Source: Nymphaea colorata
Lineage: Eukaryota; Streptophyta; Magnoliopsida; Nymphaeales; Nymphaeaceae
Direction: 5' to 3'
Assembly: GCF_008831285.2 (NCBI RefSeq)
Contig: NC_045140.1
Coordinates: forward strand, 15,179,796-15,239,795
DNA length: 60,000 bases
Translations under genes and position numbers: made by a program
Shown here: in pieces, positions 45,778 through 56,951 of the stretch
How the letters are laid out: every line of letters starts with the position of its first letter
How positions within the stretch are numbered: position 1 is the first letter of the stretch
The notes under the pieces: model-generated
What the model saw: the letters and a program-made list of their open reading frames with translations, nothing else
The model's database searches: none
What the model was told of the DNA's origin: nothing

Positions 45778-48700
45778 TTTCCATCTCTGCTTCAGGAACG
45801 TGGACTTGGACTCCATCAAATAAGATCCATATTTCAAATAGGATGATAACTGGTAGATCTGATAAATGTAGATTTTGCCCAATCTCGATCAGCTTTTAGC
45901 AGGAAAAGCCGCCTAAGAGTAGGAACGGTACAAGAACAATGTTGAACCAAATTTGAGTACTATAGAACTATGAATTTTCAAATCAGTGCCGATAATTTAA
46001 TGTATGATGCGGTTAGGCGGATCCCCACAAAAGAGAGAGGCCCACTAAGTACTGAAGCAGCTGTTTGGACCAGTAATTTGAAATTGGTACAAGGGCAGCG
46101 CCTGGTGGGATTGGCGTGGCCGTCAGCCCCTTGTACAAGCCGACCCAGTGCTAGACCTAGAGGGAAAGCACTCATGTTTGCACTTCTAACTTTTGAAACG
46201 AAGCTATTCACTTGTCCTTACTAAGAACATGGTATGAGCTCTTGCATATTAAGTTCTCAGCCAGATGGATTTTTACGTTATTTCAAGATTAAATATATAT
46301 CCGTTCTAGTTAGGAAAGACAGTATGTATTTTTGGATATCTAGAGCGAATGAATATGTCAAGAAACCCACCAGGAAGGTTTCGTTTCCAAGTCTCTTGGT
46401 TCAATTTATTGCAGTTTTTTACGGGAGCCAAAATAATACGATGGAAAATGTGATATTTAAAAAGTAATATGTTTTTTGTGACAGGTTTTTGTTTTTATTG
46501 CGAAGTAGTCAATTAACTTGATAAGGCATGCTTTTTAGAGCATTGTCTGTTTCGCGTTTTTACCTACTCTGTGAACTTAAATGCCAACTTCTTAATTTCC
46601 TGAGAAAAACCAAAACTCACGGCCGGTCTTACATATGAATATCCTTCCCGAGTTCCAGATTCGCGGTGCATGTCTAGAAATTCTAAAGGAAGAAAATAAT
46701 TCAGACCACAAATTAATTGTTTCTGTACAAAATAAATCGAAACGAACCTTGGATCCCTTTCTCCTATTCAACCAATGTAACTTGCGCCTGTTAATTTGTA
46801 TGTGGCCTCAAGAATTTGGGATGAAGTTTCTGACACGATCCTTTTTTACCTTGACTTAACTGGAACCAACAGTGGCACATTTTTCCCTATCACGTTTTTG
46901 CCCGTCGACAGAGATCAACACGAAAAATGTATTTTGGTGAAAAAAAAAAAGTGAACAGGATGTTTTCTATTACTAATATTATTCAAAAAATTCCACTTTC
47001 GTTGGTGCCCAAATGGTCGTGTTCCGATTGATCCTGGTTTGTCTCATTAGAAACACAAGGCATCTGTTGGACGCAGGCGCTACTTGATAGGCAGTTTCAT
47101 GCTGAATGACCAGGAAAAATTGATGTTTGGGTCCTCCGGGAACGCACTAAAATTAAAGTCTATTCAGACCTCAGAAAGTGCTGTTTCCTTTCGCTTTTTG
47201 AGGGATGCGGAGATCCAGACTAGTTTGGGTTGAGGCATTCTCAAAACCATTTGCTTGGATTAGATAACAGGAGTTATATGAGATTCCACTTGGATTGCAT
47301 ATAGCTAGTTGTGATATTTGCGATAAACTAACACCTGTAGTACTATTTATTCTAGCAGAAAGGCTGGTGCTTCGTGCTAAAACAGATCTCAGACTCATTG
47401 CATGAGCCGCAGTCCACTCAGGTTTAGATTGAGTTCTTTTCAACCATCCTGCCATCACTAAGCTAAGGTCGTTATGTAAACCAGGTTTCTTACATAAAAA
47501 GAATTTGTTTCAACGTCAGTTTGATCTTAAAATCAAGTTCCAAACAAAGTTCTAGTTCTTACATAAATATTTTGGGTAATATTGATTTTTGAAGTGACGT
47601 CCTGTGCTGGCAAATATAAGCCAATGAGTTTCAGTCTGTGTTGATGATATCTGAGTACTTGAATCGATCGAGCAGTTAACTACTTTTTCCATATTGTGAA
47701 TGTATTGAGCACAATATTTTGTAGGACCTATAGAAAGTTCGAATTATTCTGTTCTGGTAACATAATATTTCTTTCTGTTTCTTGACAGAGAACTCATTCC
47801 TGAAATGCAAAAGGCACACGGACAAGCAAGAGGAAGGCTTTGTATGGAAAGCCTGCCATTTTATTCCTAGAAGAAAGAGTATCCCCTAAAAAGCAGTTGT
47901 AAATATTTTAAAGATAAAGGTGTCCTTGGTGGTGAAAGCAGAGCCACAGGGACCATGAGGAGGAAAAAAGAGATGTAATGAAACAGAGACAGTTCGGTAA
48001 CCTTCACAATCGAAAAAAAGAGGGCCTAAAGAAGGAAGTTCATGAGGTTTGGTTCAGTGTTTTCTAGCACAGAACAAGCTCAAAAGTAGGCCCTAACTGA
48101 AGAAATTAACCTGATCTCTAGCCACCTACTCGAAAGGCAACTCCCTTACATCACTGCCAATCTAACACCTGAATTTTGTTGGCCAACTCTCTCTCCCTCC
48201 CCCTCTCTAGTGAGGCTGGAGTTGGTGAACTTGTGACACAGAGGCCCGGATTTGGCACGGACATATGATCTGCTATAGCCCATCGTTGGTCATCCTGCGT
48301 TCATGGAGTCTGAGCAGTCGACCAACTGAGTTTCCATTCATGGAAAATCAAGTTTAAATCAAGACCAAGTTGCAATCTCGACAATTGAGTTTATTTTCTT
48401 TTGACGAGCAGAGTTTGAATCCGACCAGTTTTCTTTCTCTGTACTTCATTCTGGAAAAAAAACTGCCAACAAATTTTGTTTGGTGTTCCGTGTTTCGAGG
48501 AGCTACTTTCGCCACAGACTTTAACCCACCCAATTCTTCTCGTTTTACTTTTACGCTCTTAGTCAGTTTCTGTTCATATACACTGTGGAAATGACAAAGC
48601 GCTGTCATTTCAAAAGATGAAAAAGACCTCAAGCCAATCGCGTGCTTGATTTACCACATTCACCAACTTCGAACTACTTGGCACAATATTTAAGAATCAT

Positions 48701-50661
48701 GTCGGGCACATGATCAAGTTCATCAACTCTAAGGGAAGATGACTCGAGTCATTCACGCCAAACCGCTGCTGCACAGAGAGATGTCTTCGGCTTCACATTT
48801 AGCAATCCTATCGGAAACTTCATAAAGGAGAGAAAACGCACACACTTGCTTCCACTTAACAGCTAATCTTTGTTTGGGATGAATTGGTGCTTCTGACCAA
48901 CAGCAAAGTCTCTCTTTCTCTTGCCAAATGATAGCACAATTGCACCAGTTGAGTTATCCAGAAACAAAAAAAAATCTCAACCTTCTATCACGATATAACA
49001 AACTAGGGTAGGGCACTACCTACACCAACTCATCAAAAATTGTATTACAATGTTTAAACATCACATTCTTATGACTTTAAAATTATATGCAGTTTCCATG
49101 CCAAATTTGTGTCTCCAAGACAAATATCCCATGGCTAAAAAAATCTTAGCTGGGCCACTGGTATATATATATATATATATATATACTGAAGAGAGAGAGA
49201 GAGGAAAATTGTACATGAAGCTGGGAGGAGGTTGAAGAATGGACATTTAGTCATGATGAGATGCGTGTACATCTTGCTATCCCTGCCACACTTTGTTCAG
49301 TAGTAAATGTTGATTATGTGGTTGCTTATGCAAGTTTACAACCTGTGAGGATTGTTGGAAGAGAGAGAAGAGAATCTCCTCTCGTTTATAAAATTGACTT
49401 TGTTTTGTCATTGAAGTAGCGTCGGATGATTGGCTTTGTTTTAGTGGCAACTGAGTGGAGTGCAGCTTAAGGAAAGGGGGCGCCATAATGGACATGGTCG
49501 TAGCTGTTAGATGCGCAGTTATGATTGAACTCTCACCAGGTCAGGTCAGCCCTTGTGCAAAGCCACGTCCCTTTCAATTCATTCAAATTACGGGAGACTT
49601 CAATTGCCAGTTTTCTAGTTGAAATTCATTTAAGAAAAAGAAAGGTTCCTTGCATTGCATCTTTATCGAGACAAAATCTAAACAATGTGAACAGACTCGT
49701 TTGACTTGGATTGCCATGACAAATTATATGGAACAAATTGTCAAAGGGGAAAGATGTCAGAGTAAAGGTAGTTTCTCAGCTGAGTTTCTCAGCTGATGGA
49801 GCATGTAGCACTTACGTGCACCTTATTTGTTGAACTCGTTCGCCTTATTTGTTGAACGGTGGGGTGAGTTCATGGATTTTCCTTTCTTTTGCCGCATTTC
49901 GCTCAAAGAGTTGAAGGGAAATAGTGCATCAACTGTTCGCAAGGGTCAACTTGATCCTCTTCCCCGTCCAAAGTGAAAGAACGCAATCCACCAGGGCTAG
50001 TGCTTAGTGAACAGGGACAACAACTCAGATAGGCGCCCTCAAGCTTGGCCTCTTTGCCTCAAACGTCAGCTTAATTTAATGACCCTATAGAAATACCATA
50101 CCTGTCGCATTCTGGACCGGTTTAACTCGTTCCTTCTGTGTGGACTTGCGCCTTAGTTATGCAAACGAATGTATATAATTAGCGGAAGCAAGAGAGCCAA
50201 TATTGCGGTAGCTATGATTTTCAAATATGTTTGATTTTACAAATGCATATAAGAATACCAAGGCAAGTAACAGCAAGAGCCGGTTGTTTGATTAACTCAT
50301 ATCCCATTTTTTATTTTATCAGAACGTTGCTTGTGTACGTCTTTTAAATCTTGGCACAGCAATCAATAATCTCTTCATTCTTGATTTGATTTGACTGACA
50401 ATCTTGGATTGTCACCTTAATTTGAGATTTGGAGGAAAAAACATCTGCAGTATGAAAAGTACGCGTCACTCGCGGTCCAATTAAACATCTTTTTTTTTTT
50501 TCAGGCAAAGAACCAGTGTCGCCGTTTGTTATGACATCTGATAAGCCGGTCCTGTATCGCCATTGCCAAGACAGATGATCTTCTTTAAAAATCTTTTCTT
50601 TCCTTAGTTGAGGATCTTCGAGTCGACTTATGGAAACCGGTGGTTTTTTAGGAGTAGAATG
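45778..50661. other. Intergenic region, no supported gene
   Basis: Short frames only (for example 47171-47458 minus), none with a known motif. Contains a TA/GA microsatellite at 49162-49205. Confidence 0.45.
49162..49205. repeat. (TA)n-(GA)n microsatellite
   Basis: Twelve TA units, a 3-base interruption and about eight GA units. Confidence 0.9.
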
Positions 50662-50985
50662 AACACGAGTCTAGTCGAGCTCGAGTTCAGTCGGCTCGAC
50701 TATTGAAACCTTGAGCTTGAACTCGAGAATAGCTCGATAGAAGCAACTCAACTTGTTGAGGTCAAGTTCGACTTATTAAGACTTGACAAATTTAAAAGGA
50801 GCTTTTGTAAAAACTTACATAATTAATTAACGTCAATATGCCGGTTTTTAATTAAAAAAAAAACAAGTTAGATATTTAAAAATCACTACGCATCATTTTC
50901 AAGTTAAGTCGAGCTTTAACATTTCGAGTTTAATGAGCTCGAATTCGACTTCATTATTTGAACGAGTTAACTCATGAACTCTAAC
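50662..50985. repeat. Cluster of TCGAG/CTCGA motifs, probable old DNA-transposon relic
   Basis: The words GTCGAGCTCGAG, GGCTCGAC, AACTCGAG, TAGCTCGA, AAGTTCGA, GTCGAGCTT, GAGCTCGAATTCGA and AACTCGTT recur in both orientations within about 320 bases. Such clusters of alternating GAGCTCG words are common in plant hAT-like or Helitron-like repeats. No terminal inverted repeat was identified. Confidence 0.4.
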
Positions 50986-53900
50986 TCGTTAAGCAAATGA
51001 CTTGATTCTAACAAGTTGATCTAGAAGAGCTAAGAGAGTTTTCCGTTTTCCGTTCCTTTCTAAACTGGCCATCGGAACCAATAATAGACTGACCTGAGGG
51101 CGCAGATTACTTGCAGCAATAAGTAAGTAACCATAAGTTGTTCACGTTGGGCGTCTCCGTGTTGCAACCATGACCATTGGAGGCGCTTTGCAAACGTCGG
51201 CGAATTGTCGTCATTTTCTTTGGAGACATTTATTTGTGCAATAAATAAATGAATGAATGGAGGACGTGACGCGAGCAGATAAGGGATTGGACAACCCCAG
51301 GTCTTGGAACTATTTATATTTAATTAGGCGTCATCATTTTGACGGTTCTCTCCTGTTAATGGAATCCTTTCTGCTGGTAAACCATTTTTAGAAGCAAGAG
51401 ATCTGGCAGTTTAGAAAAATCTGACTATATTTATGGCGGTCAGAGGATTAGTTAAAGACTGTCGGAGCTGGAATTGATAAAACAATTGTCATGTTTCGTG
51501 CTAAGGAGTCCAAAATCGATTGGATCAACAGCTCTTGCGTCCGCCATTTCTTTGACGGATCGACTCGTCAAATCTCCACTTGCAGCACTACATGCAGAAG
51601 CTCTCTCTCTCTCTGATTATGTATCTAGAGTTCCACATGCTCTTAAGTCTTCTTTTTGGAGAAACAAGCAAAGCAAGTCGACATTGGTCATCATCATTAA
51701 GGTCACAGCCACCACAGGTGATGGAAGGATCTTCATGATCAGGCTCGCCAATTACAGATCCATCATGGAGAAAACTGAAAGTGGAGTATGATCTCCTGGT
51801 AGCCCCAGCCGGTCGGAAAAAGTGTCCCCATCTCAACTGTGCCGGATTCTGGTATGAAGAAATTCCGGCCCTCGGAACCTTGTTTCCAAAATGGAGTTAA
51901 AGTGGAAGTTGGTGCCGCCGGCGGAAAATAGACAAAATCCTGGTTTCGGATCCCCCACCCATCCAGTTCCAGATGGATGGTAGCTGGCAAGCGTTGCCTA
52001 AGTCTTCCACTGCTTCAAACAAGATCTGCATGCGAGTTCCAATTGAAACCCGCAGCAGATGGGCAACCTTATTTCTTTCACGAGTAGATCCAAAGGGAAA
52101 TTAATAATGTATCTGGAGGAGGGGTTAATCTGTGCGTGCGTGCGTACGTGGTAGGTTGGCAGGTCTCTCAGGGACAAACAAACCCCACATTAGAAGGTGG
52201 GCTCGTAGGAGCAGGTCCATTTATGAGATTAGATACGATCCATCTGGGTCATTTATGAGGAAAGAAAAGAAGATGATGGCGGACAGAGCTGTGTCAGTGG
52301 GTCAAGTTTTCCCCGATCAGGGACCTGACCCTCTGCAGTTCCGGACCTGCACCACTGGGTCCCACGAGCCAGTTAGGTTTGGGCTCGCACTGGGTCCATG
52401 CATAATCTGGACCCAGGCTCCAGATGTGGGTTTATCTGATGGATTCAGTTCCAGTCCATAATCCACCATCAGAATCCACTGATGTCTGTCTAAGCAGAAG
52501 AGAAGAGAAGAGAAGGCTGGCAACAACAACAAGAACATGAAGCAAGTATTGGGCTCCGACCCGTTTGCCAGGGACCTGAATGTCGTACGTCGAATCATGA
52601 GGCGGCCCCGCCCATAATCAACGGTCCAGATGTTAGGTGGAACTAAGATACGTAGGGGTGGGCCCTTTGCCATCTGCACTCAACGCGTAAAAATTTTGTC
52701 TTTTATAAAACGGAAACCCCTCCATTCCTTTTTCTTTTTTCTTTCCTTTTCGATTATAAAGGAAGGGAGCGGTGCGCGCGCGGGGCCAGCGGCGAACCGC
52801 CTATCAGAACGGAATATGCAGGGAACAGTTCTTGGACCGCAAGCAAGCTCGTATTGTTATTTATCAATACCTCAGGTTCGAGACCCAATCTCTAGCCAAG
52901 TGCATGTCCGCGTAAATAAGTCTGACTGACTAAAAAAAGAAGGAGCCAATCCATTTTTGTGTCATTCACAGGAAGAAATAGAACCACCGACATTTAATCT
53001 GCACCCGAAACTTGTCCAAGATCCACTGGAATCTGATGATCAATGTAGGCATAAAAGGAGTACAGTGCTTTTGCCTCGCAGCAAGTAAAAATAAAAATGA
53101 AAAGGGAAGGAAAGTTCATTATTAAAGGTGGGATTGGATGGGAAGTAAAAGGAAATGAGATGAAAAAGAAAACCTCCCTCTCTCTCCCTCCCTGTTTTGA
53201 GTGTACTGGACACTGGAAAAAGGAGAGGTCCAAGACGATTCAGTATCCACCAAACGGGATTCCTCTTTTTAGTTGTTTTTCTTTTGTCAGTTTTGTATTT
53301 CACAGCGCTGCTCCTCCATCACCTACGAAATCAATAATATAATTACGCTTTTTACAGTAAAACCAAGTTGCAGTGGGAAAACTGCCCCCCCCCCCCCCCT
53401 GTTTTTGTACTATTCTATAAAGAATGGGCAACCTTTTTCCAATTATCACGTTTTCCAGCCTCAGCAAATCACATGCATTTTTTCTCAAAAATCATCCATC
53501 AGTAAGCAGACATTAGTGGAGTAAAATTGAAACAAAATTTTTAGTAGATTCCTTTTCCTTTTCCTTTTCTGCTTCTGCTTCTGCTTGTGAGGAACAATGC
53601 CGTGCTATGCTATTTCGTCGCTGAAGGATGCAGCATTGGTTGATATTTTTATTTTCTTTTAAAAGGAAGATGGTGTACTTGATTGCATAAAATGAAAAAA
53701 CAAGTAACTGATACTGAAAAGATGGCAGTACATCAGGATGGGAGAGAAATCAAGAATTTTGGGAATAGGAATTGATACCGGCAGTCTCTATCTTCTTTCT
53801 CTTTGTTCTGCTTAGTTTATTTAATCAGATAAACTCAACGGTGGCAGAGAAAGACGAGGGTGGGAGTGATTTGCGTGCAATATTTATGTAAACACACTTC

Positions 53901-54216
53901 ATTGGTAACTCAAAATACTTGAACATAGCAATCTCTGTTGCTCCATCTATTTTTTCGCTCTCCTCAGGGTACGTATGAACGGGAGAATGATTTTTTTTCT
54001 CTTGAACAGTAATAAAAAGAAAGAAAACATGAGCAGTGAAAACAAAACAAAAAAAAAAACAAAGAAAAAGAAGTGAAAGACCTGGGGCCGCGTTGTTTCA
54101 CACAAAAGAAAGACTCGTCTCTCTCTCTTCTCTCTCCAAACCCTAACCCTCACCTTCAGAAGCACCGACTCACTATCCAATCCAGAACCTGCCACTTTCC
54201 CAAACATTACTCCCCA

Positions 54217-54217
<1 letters not shown>
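50986..54217. other. Intergenic region and EXO70 promoter region
   Basis: No supported gene. Overlapping frames on both strands at 51474-51990 and 52132-52679 lack recognisable motifs. A 15-base C run lies at 53385-53399. The last kilobase should contain the EXO70 promoter, but I do not place a TATA box. Confidence 0.4.
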
Positions 54218-54267
<50 letters not shown>

Positions 54268-54782
54268 CGACCACCACCGTCGTTTCAGCAGCAGCAGCGG
54301 CAGCACCAGGCATAAGTCGAATCTATTCTGCTCTCCCAAATCTAAATCTAGTGGAGGGTAGAGGAAGGGGAAGAAAAAGAAGAAGAAGAAGAAGAAGAAG
54401 AAGAATCAGTAGCAAAGAGAAGGAGGTGTTGAGTGTTGTTTCAGTTTGGTTGGAAAAATGCACACCCGGTATCTCAACGGTCCTGGTTGACTTCCACCAA
54501 CCACCAACAAGCGCTAGCAAAGAAGAGGAAGAGGAAGAAGAAGAAGAAGAAGAAGAAGAAGAAGAAAATCCTCCTTTCCTTTTTCTTCTATTGTGCTCTC
54601 TGGTTCATGCAATCCCCCATTCCCCACATTCTCGAATCGGGTCCAGCTTCGGGGTCTCTTGTTAGTCACTTAAAAGACACACAAAGCACAACGACAAGGA
54701 GAAAGAGAACAAGGGAAGAAGAAGAAGAAGAAGAAGAAGAAGAAGAAGAAGAAGAAGAAGAAAAAGAAGAAAAAAGAGGAGG
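54218..54782 (+). repeat. Triplet-repeat tracts in the EXO70 leader
   Basis: (CAT/CGT)n at 54218-54265 and three GAA-rich tracts at 54370-54405, 54520-54567 and 54715-54782. All lie within 700 bases upstream of the EXO70 start codon. Open frames through them are products of the repeats (runs of glutamate or lysine) and are not annotated as genes. Confidence 0.9.
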
Positions 54783-54849
54783 AACCGAAGAATACGACCT
54801 TTGCTTGGCCTTCATAGCTTCATATATTCGGGTTAAGATTCTTCTGTCT

Positions 54850-54904
54850 GTGAACCTCCCTCTCTCTTTCCCCCTCTCTCTGTCTCTCTCTGCGTGTTTT
54901 TTTA
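54850..54904 (+). promoter_or_regulatory. Pyrimidine-rich tract ending in AG before the EXO70 start
   Basis: A long CT run followed by GTGTTTTTTTAG at 54893-54904 ends 13 bases before the ATG. It has the form of a 3' splice site, so the EXO70 leader may contain an intron; alternatively it is a CT-rich leader element. No donor is assigned. Confidence 0.4.
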
Positions 54905-54917
54905 GTGCCGTGGAGAG

Positions 54918-56951
54918 ATGAGCGACATCGATTCGCTGTTGACGGCCCGGCGGTCACTCCGTCTCTGCATCGACAAATCGAAGGCGTTATCGAGCGCTCT
55001 CGGCCGTGCCGGTCCCCGCCTGGAGGAGATCAACCAGCGGCTACCGGCCCTCGAGGCAGCAGTGCGGCCGATCCGGGCACAGAGGGACGCATTACTGGCC
55101 GTTGGCGGGCACATCGACCGGGCGGTAGGTCCGGCTGCTGCGGTGCTCAAGGTGTTCGATGCTGTTCATGGCCTCGAGCGCTCGCTTCTCTCCGACCCGC
55201 GTTCTGACCTCGCTGGTTACCTCTCGGTTGTCAAGCGGCTGGAGGAGGCGCTCAAGTTTCTTGCCGAGAACTGCGCCCTTGCGATCCAGTGGCTCGGCGA
55301 CATCGTCGAGTATCTGGAGGACAATTCCGTTGCTGACGAGCGGTACCTCTCCAACCTGAAGAAGTCATTGGATTGCCTCCGAGAATTGCAGGACTCTGAG
55401 GGAGATGAGCGAGCTCGCGGCCTCGACGGGGGGCTGCTTGACGTCGCCCTGGATAAGCTTGAGGGCGAATTCCGGCGCCTGCTTGTCGACCATGGCGCCC
55501 CTCCCCTCCAAATGCAGCAGCCCGCCGATGAGAACGAAACGCCCTGCATCGCCCCCTCTCCACTCCCGGGCGTCGTTGTGCAGAAACTGCAGGCCGTGCT
55601 GGACAGGTTGATCGCAAATGGGAGACTCGATCGGTGCATCGCAATCTACACAGAGGTGCGGAGCGCCAACGCCCGCGCGAGCCTCCGGGCTCTCAATCTC
55701 GATTACCTTGAGATCTCGACAGAGGAGTTTAACGGGGTGCAGAGCATAGAAGGGTACATTGTGCAGTGGGGGAGGCACCTCGAGTTTGCCGTGAAGCACC
55801 TCTTCGAGTTGGAGTATAGACTCTGCGGGGAGGTTCTTGAGAGGATTGGCACGGACGCGTGGACGGAGTGCTTCGCCCATATCGCTGAGCAGGCAGGAAT
55901 GCTTGATTTCCTTCGGTTCGGGAAGACTGTAACGGAGAGCAAGAAGGACCCAATCAAGCTCGTCAAGATGCTCGATATCTTCGCCTCCATGAACAAGCTC
56001 AGGTTGGACTTCAATCGGTTGTTTCGATCGAAGGCATGCAATGAGATACAGAGCCTCACCCGGGATCTAGTGAAGCGGTTGGTAGAAGGGGTGTGTGACA
56101 TATTCTGGGAATTAATAGTGCAGGTCGAGTTGCAGAGGCAGATGCCGCCGCCTGCAGATGGCGGTGTGCCAAAGCTCGTGAGCTTCATTACTAGCTACTG
56201 CAACCAGCTGTTGGGTGACAATTATCGCCCACTTCTAAACCAGGTGCTCGACATTCAGCGTAGTTGGCAGAAGGAGAAGTTTCAGGAGGGCCTTCTGAAC
56301 GACGCCATACTGAATGTGATCAGGGCTCTGGAAGGCAACTTAGAGATATGGTCCAAGACATATGAAGACACTGCCCTCGCTCATCTTTTCATGATGAACT
56401 GCCATTGGCATTTCAACAAGCACCTTAAAGGAACCAAACTTGGAAATCTCATGGGCGAGTCGTGGCTACAAGATCACGAACATTTCAAGGAATACTTTCT
56501 AACCCTATACTTGAAGGAGACTTGGGGAAAGCTTCCTGCGCTGTTGAGTCGTGAGGGCCTTATCTACTTCTATGGTGGAAGAGCCACTGCCCGTGATTTG
56601 GTGAAGAAGAGGCTGAAGGCATTCAATGAGGTATTTGATGAATTGTACAGGAAACACATGAATTGGGTCGTCTCAGAGAAGGACCTTAGGGAGAGGGTGT
56701 GCCAATCGGCTGTGCAGGCCATTGTTCCAGTCTATCGGAGTTATATGCAAAACTATGGGCCACTAGTCGAGCAGGACGCAAGTTCTAGCAAGTACTCCAA
56801 GTATTCACCACAAAGTTTGGAAAAGATGGTCGGTTCGCTGTTTCAGCTGAAGCCAGCTAAGCAAGCTACCCCTAAAGCTAGGCATTCTAACGGGAAGGTG
56901 AATCCTGCGCTTGTGACCAATCAATTTTGCTCTGCACCAACGGCTGTTTGA
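54918..56951 (+). CDS. EXO70: EXO70 exocyst complex subunit, single exon
   Basis: An uninterrupted 677-aa frame. EXO70 is the exocyst subunit that binds plasma-membrane phosphoinositides and helps tether secretory vesicles. The N-terminal part (about 1-140) is a helical rod with RRSLRLCIDKSKAL, LPALEAAVRPIRA, AVGPAAAVLKVFDAVHGLE and VVKRLEEALKFLAENC. The Pfam Exo70 domain fills about residues 275-660, with FGKTV, KLVKMLDIFASMNKLR, LAHLFMMNCHWHFNKHLKGT and the C-terminal VPVYRSYMQNYGPLVE. The intronless structure argues against EXO70A genes, which have many introns. The N-terminal wording fits EXO70G-like members of the EXO70.3 clade, by memory only. The start is the first ATG in frame, 13 bases after the possible splice acceptor. 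The 5' half is clearly more GC-rich than the 3' half. Plants carry many EXO70 paralogues with tissue-specific roles, so the role of this one is open. Confidence 0.95.
   Translation: MSDIDSLLTARRSLRLCIDKSKALSSALGRAGPRLEEINQRLPALEAAVRPIRAQRDALLAVGGHIDRAVGPAAAVLKVFDAVHGLERSLLSDPRSDLAGYLSVVKRLEEALKFLAENCALAIQWLGDIVEYLEDNSVADERYLSNLKKSLDCLRELQDSEGDERARGLDGGLLDVALDKLEGEFRRLLVDHGAPPLQMQQPADENETPCIAPSPLPGVVVQKLQAVLDRLIANGRLDRCIAIYTEVRSANARASLRALNLDYLEISTEEFNGVQSIEGYIVQWGRHLEFAVKHLFELEYRLCGEVLERIGTDAWTECFAHIAEQAGMLDFLRFGKTVTESKKDPIKLVKMLDIFASMNKLRLDFNRLFRSKACNEIQSLTRDLVKRLVEGVCDIFWELIVQVELQRQMPPPADGGVPKLVSFITSYCNQLLGDNYRPLLNQVLDIQRSWQKEKFQEGLLNDAILNVIRALEGNLEIWSKTYEDTALAHLFMMNCHWHFNKHLKGTKLGNLMGESWLQDHEHFKEYFLTLYLKETWGKLPALLSREGLIYFYGGRATARDLVKKRLKAFNEVFDELYRKHMNWVVSEKDLRERVCQSAVQAIVPVYRSYMQNYGPLVEQDASSSKYSKYSPQSLEKMVGSLFQLKPAKQATPKARHSNGKVNPALVTNQFCSAPTAV

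Noticed and set aside
46080-46145. Inverted repeat around GTACAAGGGC and GCCCCTTGTAC
   Set aside because: Arms are only about 10 bases with a loop of some 30; not enough for a MITE or microRNA precursor.
52780-52920. Possible tRNA-derived SINE, because GGTTCGAGACC at about 52873 matches a B box
   Set aside because: No A box at the right distance and no target duplication could be found; the match is likely chance.
54351-54921. Open frames upstream of EXO70 encoding long glutamate or lysine runs
   Set aside because: They are created by the GAA triplet tracts, overlap each other in different frames and have no other protein-like content.
55217-56188. Long minus-strand frames within the EXO70 gene (up to 171 codons)
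   Set aside because: They are shadows of the plus-strand coding region; only the plus frame shows a protein family.
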